Origin: Lachnospiraceae bacterium
GTDB lineage: Bacteria; Bacillota_A; Clostridia; Lachnospirales; Lachnospiraceae
Direction of reading: 5' to 3'
DNA: 8,807 bases
Assembly (NCBI GenBank): GCA_017634255.1
Contig: JAGBNT010000071.1
Location: 1-8,807, forward strand
Part shown: positions 1-6,252 of the stretch, piece after piece
Layout of the letters: each line of letters begins with the position of its first letter
How positions within the stretch are numbered: position 1 is the stretch's first letter
The notes under the pieces: generated by a model
Database searches by the model: none
Told to the model about the DNA's origin: nothing
The model's input: only the letters and a program-made list of their open reading frames with translations
Program-made: the position numbers and the translations under genes

Positions 1-2
1 AA

Positions 3-911
3 AAAAGGCGTAGGATCCGCAGATATATACAGATATTCATCGCCTGTGCGGTCATCTATTTTGTTTTGGATTTTTCCGTGCGCCGGACAGGGTTTTTGAG
101 ATTCGGGGACAGCATAGGCATAAAGAACTTCCTGGCCATAATCATGGGACTGGTCTTCGGTCCCTACGGGGCTTTTGGCTGCTGTGCGGGCTGCATTTTG
201 GCCGGTGGCCTTTCGTCTGCGGCTATTACGGATATATTGGGTGAATGTGTGGCGGACCTCATCGTAGGAATAGGCATTTGGGCCCTATGGCATAAGATTC
301 CTCCTGCCAACGGAACGGTCTTTTTGAAAAGGCGTCAGGAATATATAAAATACGGCTCCATCCTCTTTGTACTTTCGGCCATTGCGGGAGCGATAGCGGA
401 GCTGATCTACCCGGAAACTGCTTTTGCACGTTATTTTGCGGCGTATTTCGTCATGGGAATAGTAGTGGGAATACCCGTACTGATCCTGCTGACCAGTATA
501 GTATGCATAAACCCGATCCTGCCCCCTTGGGCAACTCCGCTTAAGGAGTATGAGGGGACCCTCACCTCTGATCCGGAGAGCCTGGGCCTCTTTAACGAGG
601 GCCTCGAGGAATATGCCTTCATGAAGCATAAGCTGACGATGAAAGAGATATTCGGAGTGCAAAACTGCATAGAAGAGGTGCATATCAGGCTGATGGAGAA
701 AAATAAGGAAATAAAGTCGAAGGTTTGTGTCAGGTTTCACGACAGTGTTTCTATCGACTTCGAGTATGAGGGGGAGAGCGTAACACCCTTCAGGGCGGAA
801 AAAAACGTGCCCGAGGAGGATCTTATCGGCTTAAAGCTCATTCTCCACAGAGCCTTAAGGTCGTCCCACTATTATGCGGACGGTATGAATTATGTACATA
901 TTGTGATGTAA
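3..911 (+). CDS. Polytopic membrane protein with a degenerate HATPase-like tail (5' end outside window)
   Basis: The frame is open to the left edge. A TTG at 66 could serve as a start, but the codons before it (about 24-80) encode a hydrophobic helix continuous with the rest, so the real start is probably upstream and this entry is partial. About five membrane segments follow (roughly 24-80, 120-185, 225-290, 355-410 and 430-505), including a Gly-rich GLVFGPYGAFG stretch that recalls small-molecule permease or sensor cores. The last ~105 residues (about 598-908) are soluble. They align by eye with the RsbW-type protein encoded at 3696-4112: an IEE helix where the N-box would be, FEYEGESVTPF against LTDSGVPYDPL, and ADGMNY against VDGKNI. 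The N-box Asn and the Asp-x-Gly nucleotide-binding residues are not kept, so it would be a pseudo-ATPase or protein-binding module. The ykgJ-like gene starts 20 bp downstream. The family is not recognised; a membrane sensor for the downstream RsbU/RsbW pair is inference. Confidence 0.7.
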   Translation, partial: KRRRIRRYIQIFIACAVIYFVLDFSVRRTGFLRFGDSIGIKNFLAIIMGLVFGPYGAFGCCAGCILAGGLSSAAITDILGECVADLIVGIGIWALWHKIPPANGTVFLKRRQEYIKYGSILFVLSAIAGAIAELIYPETAFARYFAAYFVMGIVVGIPVLILLTSIVCINPILPPWATPLKEYEGTLTSDPESLGLFNEGLEEYAFMKHKLTMKEIFGVQNCIEEVHIRLMEKNKEIKSKVCVRFHDSVSIDFEYEGESVTPFRAEKNVPEEDLIGLKLILHRALRSSHYYADGMNYVHIVM

Positions 912-931
912 GGAAGGTTTAGAGGGGTTAG

Positions 932-1420
932 ATGCTTAGCAGGTTTTTAAAAAAAAGTGACTGTAAGTCGTGTCAGTTCTGCTGCTCCTACAGGAGAAAG
1001 AGCTTATGGGAGACCCCTCCCTTTGACAGGGTAAGTAAAGAACGGCTGGAGAAAAAATATCCCTTTGCCAGATTTAAGTCCATAGGGGACGATGTATTTA
1101 CAATAGATCTGGACAATGAATATAAGAGCGACGATCCTGAGGAGGAGGCCCGCTGCCCCTTCAATCAGGAGGGCTGTATCTTAGATCCTGAGGATAAGCC
1201 CTTTGTATGCGAGGTCTGGCCCCTAAGGATCATGGAAAAAGGGGACAGAAGGGTCATCGCCCTGGCGGAGGGCTGTCCGGTTTTTGCGAAGGTGGACTCA
1301 GAGGAGCTTAAGAGCTTCACCGGGGAGAAGCTTAAAGACTTTATAAGCGGCCATGTGAAAGAGCATCCCGAGGTCGTGGAGCCCTGGCACGATAACTATA
1401 CCGTGATATGTGATATTTAG
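932..1420 (+). CDS. YkgJ/UPF0153-type cysteine-cluster protein
   Basis: This 162-residue cytoplasmic protein begins with a CxxCxxCC cluster (Cys11, 14, 17, 18). Further cysteines follow at 75 (CPF), 82, 93 (FVCEVWP) and 115 (GCP), the pattern of the YkgJ-type zinc- or iron-chelating family. The length is usual for the family. The biochemical role of these proteins is not established; metal or Fe-S cluster binding is inferred from the cysteines. The ATG is preceded by an AGAGGGG ribosome binding site at 921-927. It lies 20 bp after the membrane protein gene and 60 bp before the phosphatase gene on the same strand, so co-transcription is likely. Nothing in the sequence ties it mechanistically to the signalling genes. 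Confidence 0.85.
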   Translation: MLSRFLKKSDCKSCQFCCSYRRKSLWETPPFDRVSKERLEKKYPFARFKSIGDDVFTIDLDNEYKSDDPEEEARCPFNQEGCILDPEDKPFVCEVWPLRIMEKGDRRVIALAEGCPVFAKVDSEELKSFTGEKLKDFISGHVKEHPEVVEPWHDNYTVICDI

Positions 1421-1480
1421 GGATGTGGATAAGGCTAAGGCCAATAATATGGTGTTTACCGGAGGACAAAGTAATTTAAT

Positions 1481-3607
1481 ATGATGAAGAGAAAGTCGAT
1501 TTCCAAAAGAGTCCAGCGCATGCTGCTGGGATTTACCCTGGTGGCGCTGGTAATAAGCAGTATAATCGCCATGATGGGCATGGGGATAATCAGAAGCCGG
1601 GTCATCGAGGACAGTGAGTGGCTGGGAGCTTCGGCCAGCTCTGTGGCAGCGCAGGCTCTGACTGAGCAGATGGAGCAGAACCGTAAAAACGTGGCGGACA
1701 GCCGTGCGGAGTATGCGGGGGCGCAGCTTAACAGGATCTCGGGCTATGTAGAGAGCTTAAGCAGCAGCTTGGAATATCTGTACCAGCATAAGTCACAGTA
1801 TAATCCGGTCCCTGTGCTTCCTCCCGATAAGAAAAATCAGGGAAAATACGTACTCATGAGGGACCTTGCGGATGAAAGCATAAAGCTCGCCGATATTCAG
1901 GAGGAGATGGAGCTTCTGGGCAATATAGAGCCCATGTGTTCGTCGGTCATCGCAGTTGGCAAGCAGGAGATCGCCACCATATTTCTGGGAACAGAGAGCG
2001 GAGTGCTCATAAGCTACGATCTCTCGTCACAGCTGGCAGATCCCGGACCCGGAAAGGAGTCGTATTATAACTATTTCGATTCTAACTGGTATGAGCCGGC
2101 CAAGAACAAGGACGGGGTTATGTTTACGGACACCTATCTGGATAACTACGGCAGGGGACTGACCATAACCTGTGCCATGCCCTTCCACAATGAAAAGGGC
2201 GAGGTCGCCGGAGTTGTGGGTATGGATATCCTCGTTTCGGACATGCTCAATTCTATCATTGCATTGGAAAGCAGTGACGGCTCCTACGTTATCTTAGTTG
2301 ATAAGGAGGGAAATGTAATTGCCTCTCCCTATATGGACGAGAATTCCGAGGAGCTCAGCAATATAAGGACGGATACCAGCCAGCCCATCTTTGAGGTCGC
2401 GGATCAGATATTGGACGGAAGGAACGGCATCACGAGAACTGCCGCGAATATTTACTACTCCTATTCGGAGATTGGGCTGACAGAATGGACCCTCGTGATC
2501 TGTATACCGGCGGAAAGCATTTCCGACCCTGTTTCGAAGATTTCGGATATTATCGATGAAGGAACCGATGCCACTACGGGCTCAATAGGGCGGACCATAA
2601 GCATAACCATTACGCTGCTGGTAATAGTGCTGATAGTTATAACGGTGGCGGTCACCCTTCTTTCGGGAGCCTTTACAAAGCGTATAATTCAACCGCTCAT
2701 ATCCTTAAGGGACGACGTAATGCGTATCAGCGGAGGAGATCTTTCCCACAGGGCTGAGATCGTTGAAAACGACGAGATAGGTGACCTGGCCACATCTTTT
2801 AACAATATGTCGGCTTCGCTTACCGAATATATCGACAACCTGACAAAGGTTACGGCGGAGAAGGAGAGGATAGGAGCGGAGCTCAACGTAGCTACCCAGA
2901 TACAGGCGGACATGCTGCCGAGAATATTCCCGCCCTTCCCGGAGAAGACGGAGCAGTTCGATATCTATGCCACGATGAATCCGGCAAAGGAGGTCGGAGG
3001 AGATTTCTACGACTTCTTCCTGCTCGATGATAACCATATAGCTATGGTCATGGCTGATGTTTCAGGTAAGGGAGTGCCCGCGGCGCTCTTCATGGTCATT
3101 GCCAAAACGCTTATCAAAAACAGGGCTCTCATGGGAGGAGAACCTGCAGAGATACTTAAATACGTAAATAACCAGCTTTGCGAGGGAAATGAGGCGGAGC
3201 TCTTTGTAACCGTATGGCTTGGAATTTTAGACCTCACAACGGGCAAGGGACTTGAGGCCAACGCAGGACACGAGCATCCGGCTATAAAGAGGGCGGACGG
3301 AAAATTCGAGCTTATCGTTAACAAGCACTCCCCTGCTGTCGCTACAATGGAGGGTATAAGGTTCAGGCAGAATGAGTTTGAGCTTCATAAAGGAGATGTT
3401 TTATACGTCTACACGGATGGAGTGGCGGAGGCTACGAACGCCAATAATGAGCTCTACGGTACGGACAGGATGATAGAAGCCCTCAACGAAAACGGCGATG
3501 CTACCATGGAGGAGCTGCTTGCAGCGGTCAAGACTTCGGTGGACGAGTTTGTGGGCGATGCGCCCCAGTTCGACGATATCACAATGCTTGGGTTTAAATT
3601 ACATTAA
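1481..3607 (+). CDS. Membrane dCache-HAMP-PP2C Ser/Thr phosphatase (RsbU/SpoIIE type)
   Basis: The 708-residue protein is a transmembrane receptor phosphatase. Its order is: membrane helix ~13-36; extracellular double-Cache region ~41-370 with the typical NWYEPA, FTDTYLD and AGVVGMDI motifs (about 202-251); second helix ~373-396; HAMP ~397-450 (IIQPL, DEIGDLATSFN); helical linker ~451-485; and a PP2C-type domain ~490-708. The phosphatase keeps its metal-binding aspartates in GGDFYD (D508), ADVSGKG (D526), YTDGVAEA (D646) and FDDIT (D698/D699), so it should be active. Family members dephosphorylate a phospho-STAS anti-anti-sigma protein and so release the partner sigma factor; an extracellular ligand would control this. 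The Arg two residues before the WY pair, part of the known amino-acid-binding dCache motif, is Ser here, so that ligand class is not supported. GGAGG at 1461-1465 sits 15 nt before ATG, rather far. The RsbW-type kinase gene is next. Confidence 0.93.
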   Translation: MMKRKSISKRVQRMLLGFTLVALVISSIIAMMGMGIIRSRVIEDSEWLGASASSVAAQALTEQMEQNRKNVADSRAEYAGAQLNRISGYVESLSSSLEYLYQHKSQYNPVPVLPPDKKNQGKYVLMRDLADESIKLADIQEEMELLGNIEPMCSSVIAVGKQEIATIFLGTESGVLISYDLSSQLADPGPGKESYYNYFDSNWYEPAKNKDGVMFTDTYLDNYGRGLTITCAMPFHNEKGEVAGVVGMDILVSDMLNSIIALESSDGSYVILVDKEGNVIASPYMDENSEELSNIRTDTSQPIFEVADQILDGRNGITRTAANIYYSYSEIGLTEWTLVICIPAESISDPVSKISDIIDEGTDATTGSIGRTISITITLLVIVLIVITVAVTLLSGAFTKRIIQPLISLRDDVMRISGGDLSHRAEIVENDEIGDLATSFNNMSASLTEYIDNLTKVTAEKERIGAELNVATQIQADMLPRIFPPFPEKTEQFDIYATMNPAKEVGGDFYDFFLLDDNHIAMVMADVSGKGVPAALFMVIAKTLIKNRALMGGEPAEILKYVNNQLCEGNEAELFVTVWLGILDLTTGKGLEANAGHEHPAIKRADGKFELIVNKHSPAVATMEGIRFRQNEFELHKGDVLYVYTDGVAEATNANNELYGTDRMIEALNENGDATMEELLAAVKTSVDEFVGDAPQFDDITMLGFKLH

Positions 3608-3614
3608 ACTTGGG

Positions 3615-3657
3615 ATTTTGCTTTGCAAAGCCCTCGCGGGATAGTGGCATGCAAAAT
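3615..3657. repeat. Inverted repeat between phosphatase and anti-sigma genes
   Basis: ATTTTGC (3615-3621) is repeated inverted as GCAAAAT (3651-3657), enclosing the perfect palindrome GCTTTGCAAAGC (3620-3631) and a CCC-TCGC-GGG hairpin (3631-3640). No U-tract follows, so an intrinsic terminator is unlikely. It could be a processing or partial attenuation site that adjusts the phosphatase to kinase ratio. Function unknown. Confidence 0.4.
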
Positions 3658-3662
3658 AATAC

Positions 3663-3680
3663 TTTTAGAATACACTAAAA
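3663..3680. repeat. Short inverted repeat next to the anti-sigma kinase ribosome binding site
   Basis: TTTTAG (3663-3668) and CTAAAA (3675-3680) form a perfect 6-bp dyad with a 6-nt spacer. It ends immediately before the GCGGAG ribosome binding site (3681-3686) of the RsbW-type gene. It could be a weak operator or a translation-modulating hairpin, but it is short and AT-rich and may be chance. Confidence 0.25.
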
Positions 3681-3695
3681 GCGGAGATTTTAAGT

Positions 3696-4112
3696 ATGAA
3701 GGAAATCACATTAGAAGCCAGGGTTGAAAACTTAGATCAAGTGCTGATGTTTTTGGATACGCAGCTGGAGGAGATGGGCTGTCCGTTCAAGGAGCAGACG
3801 CAGCTGGATATAGCGCTGGAGGAAATGTACGTAAACGTGGCACATTATGCCTATACTCCGGATACGGGTCAGGTTAACATAAAACTTGATGTCCTGGATG
3901 ATCCCTCAGGAGTGGAGCTTACCCTGACGGACAGCGGAGTGCCATACGACCCCCTGGCAAAGGAGGACCCGGACGTTACGCTTTCAGCCGAGGAAAGGGA
4001 GATCGGAGGGCTTGGCATCTATATGGTCAAGAAGAGCATGGATGAGGTTGCCTATAAGCATGTGGACGGGAAGAATATCTTCTCTATGAAAAAATTTTTC
4101 GAGTGTGAATAG
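3696..4112 (+). CDS. RsbW-type anti-sigma factor / serine kinase (HATPase)
   Basis: The 138-residue cytoplasmic protein has the GHKL ATPase fold of RsbW/SpoIIAB-type proteins. The N-box is LEEMYVN (E42/E43, N47). The ADP-binding TDSGVPYDPL is at about 78-87, the glycine-rich lid EREIGGLGIYMV at about 100-111, and the closing VDGKN at 123-127. All nucleotide-binding signatures are present, so it should be an active kinase. Family members phosphorylate a STAS antagonist and bind a sigma factor or other partner; neither is visible in the window. The start is ATG at 3696 with GCGGAG 9 nt upstream. It lies 88 bp behind the RsbU-type phosphatase, the enzyme expected to reverse its phosphorylation. 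Whether the partner is a true sigma factor or another output protein cannot be told from here. Confidence 0.92.
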   Translation: MKEITLEARVENLDQVLMFLDTQLEEMGCPFKEQTQLDIALEEMYVNVAHYAYTPDTGQVNIKLDVLDDPSGVELTLTDSGVPYDPLAKEDPDVTLSAEEREIGGLGIYMVKKSMDEVAYKHVDGKNIFSMKKFFECE

Positions 4113-4121
4113 GAAATGTCT

Positions 4122-4148
4122 TAAGAAAGGCTTTTCTTTTGCCGATAT
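4122..4148 (+). promoter_or_regulatory. Sigma-28 (SigD/FliA) promoter
   Basis: TAAG (4122-4125), a 15-nt spacer and GCCGATAT (4141-4148) match the Bacillus SigD consensus (TAAA, 14-16 nt, GCCGATAT) at 11 of 12 positions, with a perfect -10. Transcription would start near 4155. The next gene downstream on this strand encodes a FliD-like protein, the expected kind of target. The promoter begins 10 bp after the anti-sigma kinase gene ends. Confidence 0.8.
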
Positions 4149-4169
4149 AACTTTCAAAGGTAAGTTATA
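4146..4169 (+). repeat. 8-bp inverted repeat spanning the sigma-28 -10 region and predicted start
   Basis: TATAACTT (4146-4153) and AAGTTATA (4162-4169) are perfect inverted repeats with an 8-nt spacer. The left arm overlaps the end of the -10 element and the right arm overlaps the left end of the dyad-rich element. As DNA it could be an operator over the promoter. As RNA only the right arm would lie fully within the transcript if it starts near 4155, so an operator reading is the better one. Chance similarity to the element end is also possible. Confidence 0.4.
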
Positions 4170-4311
4170 CTTGTTAACTGAAATGATTTCCGTTAACGGT
4201 ATAACACGATGCGACCAGCCGCAAGAGGCAATCAGCCCTCGAAGCGGCAGGCGGCATGCAGCAGGCGCGGACTCATTAACGAAAAGGAAAAGAATATCGT
4301 TAATGAGTATA
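4166..4311. repeat. MITE-like dyad-rich element, copy 1 (146 bp)
   Basis: The ends form 13-bp terminal inverted repeats with two mismatches: TATACTTGTTAAC (4166-4178) and the complement of TATACTCATTAAC (4299-4311). Inside are several dyads. A 25-bp palindrome centred on 4185 has GTTAAC outer arms (4173-4178, 4192-4197), GAAAT/ATTTC inner arms and one T/C mismatch. A GC-rich stem follows: GCCGC (4218-4222) with GCGGC (4244-4248), and GAGGC (4225-4229) with GCCCTC. A perfect 12-bp inverted repeat (4271-4282 and 4297-4308) closes the element. There is no transposase gene. Length, end structure and internal anchors match the element at 6083-6226, so both are probably one non-autonomous family. 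It makes up most of the transcribed leader of the FliD-like gene. A structured leader RNA is the alternative reading. Confidence 0.6.
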
Positions 4312-4361
4312 TATTGATGCTGTGAACAAGGTGGTTTCAGATAAGAACAAGGAGGTTGATT

Positions 4362-5108
4362 ATGAGCAACAGTATTTTTAAGGTAGGAGCAAACGACAAC
4401 GTAACGTCTCTTTTTACAACGGCAAGTACTGCCAACAACAGCGCGGATACTACAGGGATTTTCGGTCTTTCATCCCAGTACAGCCAGATCAAGAACGGTT
4501 CCTATTCCAAGCTTTTAAAGCAGTATTACAAGAAGCTGGATGCTGAAGCAAAGGCTGAGAATGAGGATTCCGATACGACGCTTTCCAAGGTTAAGGCGGC
4601 GTTTAATTCCCTCGCTAAATCCGCTAAAGCCTTAAATGACAGCAGCCTCTATGCCGAGGGAGATTATGAGGTTACCTCCTCATCAGGAGAGAAGAGCAGT
4701 TCAAAATATAATTACGATGCAATATATGATAAGCTTAACAGCTTTGTGGAGTCCTACAACGATGCCATAAAGAACGGAGCCGCCTCCGATACAAAGTCCA
4801 TTAACACCAAGACGTTAAATACAATATTTGCAACGACGACAAATTCAAGCCTTTTAGGCAGTATCGGGGTTTCAACGGATAAGGACGGGTATCTCTCAAT
4901 AGACAGAGATAAGTTTAATTCTGCCAGCATCAGCTCCATTAAGTCGTTGTTTGACGGTCAGGGAACATATGCGGACACTGTGGCGAGCAAGGCGACCCTG
5001 ACAGCAAGTATTGCAGAGGGGAAGCTTGGCGGTTCAAAGTCAACCTACAGCGCCTCCGGTGCCTCCTCCACAGCAGATCTGTCGAGTCTCTATGATACGA
5101 TAGTTTAA
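4362..5108 (+). CDS. FliD-like flagellar cap/axial protein, short form
   Basis: The 248-residue protein has no Cys or Trp and is rich in Ser, Lys, Asn and Thr, as flagellar axial proteins are. There is no signal peptide or membrane segment. Residues ~117-205 resemble the C-terminal part of FliD (hook-associated protein 2): a YDKLNSFVESYND helix, then LLGSIGVSTDKDGYLSIDRDKF and a following SLFDG. The N-terminal ~40 residues are Ser/Thr/Asn-rich and probably disordered. It is much shorter than typical FliD (about 450 residues or more), so it may be a FliD paralogue lacking the variable and N-terminal polymerisation domains, or another exported flagellum-associated protein. The start is ATG 4362, with AAGGAGG at 4349-4355; a TTG at 4356 is in frame but overlaps that site. 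A sigma-28 promoter lies upstream and a strong terminator follows, so it is probably monocistronic and in the motility regulon. Confidence 0.75.
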   Translation: MSNSIFKVGANDNVTSLFTTASTANNSADTTGIFGLSSQYSQIKNGSYSKLLKQYYKKLDAEAKAENEDSDTTLSKVKAAFNSLAKSAKALNDSSLYAEGDYEVTSSSGEKSSSKYNYDAIYDKLNSFVESYNDAIKNGAASDTKSINTKTLNTIFATTTNSSLLGSIGVSTDKDGYLSIDRDKFNSASISSIKSLFDGQGTYADTVASKATLTASIAEGKLGGSKSTYSASGASSTADLSSLYDTIV

Positions 5109-5110
5109 TG

Positions 5111-5177
5111 ATCAGAGGACGGTTTCTGGTGATTACCTTGAAAGGGAGCACCAGAAACCGTCCTCTGATTTTTTTTT
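5111..5177 (+). terminator. Strong intrinsic terminator
   Basis: A perfect 21-bp stem (5111-5131 with 5149-5169) and 17-nt loop are followed by a run of nine T (5169-5177). It lies 2 bp after the FliD-like stop codon and ends that transcript. The stem is unusually long and mismatch-free. Confidence 0.95.
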
Positions 5178-5211
5178 CTCCAAAATATTTAAGAAAGCAT
5201 GGTATATAAGT

Positions 5212-6087
5212 ATGCTGCATACGATTACGATCGACAACGTGGATGAATGTAAGGAACTGATCCACCCGGATATACTGGAAAATCTGGGAAGGGAGTATTA
5301 CCGCGGGATCTATTCGACCACCGAGGAGGGGGAAGCCTGCGGCGTTATGACGTGGATACTGTGGAATATGAGAGATGGCGGCACTCCGATGTCGCATATT
5401 CAATATTTTCGCTCGGTAGACAGCATGACCGCGAGGGAGCTCCTGGAAGAATACACAAGGCAGGTCAGGGAAGTCGGAGCTGCGGCCTCCACCCTGGAAC
5501 TCCTCCCCTTAAGCGACAAGGCAAAAGAAATCTTCAGATCAAATGGGTTTGAGCTGGAGGATACGGACAACTGGCTCGCGTTCGTGCCGGTCAGCTATCT
5601 CGCTCAAACGGAGCTGGGGAAGGCGAAGGTTCCCTCCGTTGTCGTCCCGTTAAAGAAGCTGTCGGTAATGGAGATCGGCAAAGCCCTGCTGTCCTATTCC
5701 AATTCCGAACCCTATAAAAATGCAGAGGACATCGAGCTTCTTCCGCCGGTCTGGTATGACGGTTCGGTTTCCTGCGCTGTAGTCCGTAAGAACCATGTGG
5801 ACGGGATCTTTATGATACACCGTACGACCAGCGGAGATTTCTCACCGGAGCTTTTTATCGCCCACGGTCCCAATGACAAAAAGGATCTGTTAGCCATGAT
5901 GGCTTTTGCCTTCCAGAAGATGTATGAGAACAGCAAGCCAGGAGAAGAGACTTATTTCAGGGTTCAGAGGATAAAGGACGGCAAAAAAGACCTGCTCTCA
6001 CTGATCGAGGAAGACCTGCCGGTAGTGAGGGTAACACAGGGATACAGGGTGGAAAAGGAACAGATCAGCTATGATGCAGTTCTATAG
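5212..6087 (+). CDS. Uncharacterised protein, probably two GNAT-like halves
   Basis: The 291-residue soluble protein was not recognised as a named family. The first half (~1-130) reads like a GNAT acetyltransferase fold: EEGEACGVMTWILWN strands, IQYFRSVD, an amphipathic ARELLEEYTRQVREVG helix, and the FRSNGFELEDTDNW ending typical of GNAT C-termini. The second half (~175-285) has similar rhythm: VDGIFMIHRT, SPELFIAHGP, DLLAMMAFAFQKMYEN and LPVVRVTQGYR. Neither half has a clear acetyl-CoA loop (R/Q-x-x-G-x-G/A), so catalysis is doubtful. The start is ATG 5212; no earlier in-frame start follows the terminator, and the only upstream purine run is a weak AAGAAAG. The TAG stop (6085-6087) lies inside the terminal repeat of the element at 6083-6226, so the C-terminus may have been cut by that insertion. 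The function is not inferred. Confidence 0.75.
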   Translation: MLHTITIDNVDECKELIHPDILENLGREYYRGIYSTTEEGEACGVMTWILWNMRDGGTPMSHIQYFRSVDSMTARELLEEYTRQVREVGAAASTLELLPLSDKAKEIFRSNGFELEDTDNWLAFVPVSYLAQTELGKAKVPSVVVPLKKLSVMEIGKALLSYSNSEPYKNAEDIELLPPVWYDGSVSCAVVRKNHVDGIFMIHRTTSGDFSPELFIAHGPNDKKDLLAMMAFAFQKMYENSKPGEETYFRVQRIKDGKKDLLSLIEEDLPVVRVTQGYRVEKEQISYDAVL

Positions 6088-6226
6088 TAAACGTCAGATA
6101 AATCTGCCGTTTACTATAAAGCCCCCGGCGGATGCGCACGGATTTTGTAAGGTAATATGCCGCTTGAAGCGGCCAAAATCCGGCGCAGCAAACGCCATTA
6201 GGCAAAGCCTAATGTCGTTTACTATA
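6083..6226. repeat. MITE-like dyad-rich element, copy 2 (144 bp)
   Basis: Perfect 11-bp terminal inverted repeats TATAGTAAACG (6083-6093) and CGTTTACTATA (6216-6226) bound the element, with a third copy inside at 6108-6118. The left end is a near-perfect palindrome 6083-6118: 11-bp arms, one T/C mismatch, CAGAT/ATCTG inner arms and a 2-nt loop. Next is a long compound stem (GGCG 6127-6130 with CGCC 6193-6196; CGGATTTTG 6139-6147 with CAAAATCCG 6174-6182; GCCGC 6159-6163 with GCGGC 6169-6173). Last is the hairpin CATTAGGC-AAA-GCCTAATG (6196-6214). The ends read TA-TAGTAAACG...CGTTTACTA-TA, consistent with a TA target duplication as for IS630/mariner-related MITEs, though the TA also belongs to the palindrome. 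No coding capacity. It sits between the GNAT-like gene and lexA and carries the former's stop codon. Confidence 0.7.
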
Positions 6227-6252
6227 AAATTAAAAAAGGAGTATCATTCTAA

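Noticed and set aside
1889..1896. GCCGATAT, a perfect sigma-28 -10 box
   Set aside because: It is inside the phosphatase coding region, and no TAAA-like -35 lies 14-16 nt upstream; the nearest TAAA is only 4 nt away.
4105..4317. 70-codon + strand open frame with a GTG start
   Set aside because: It begins inside the end of the anti-sigma gene, runs through the sigma-28 promoter and the dyad-rich element, has no ribosome binding site and no family resemblance.
4209..4325. 38-codon ATG frame in the first repeat element
   Set aside because: It lies fully within the palindromic structure with no Shine-Dalgarno sequence; its Arg-rich first half reflects the GC-rich stem.
4487..4505. GAACGGTTC as a possible LexA site
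   Set aside because: The spacing between the half-sites is 1 nt, not 4, and it is within the FliD-like coding region.
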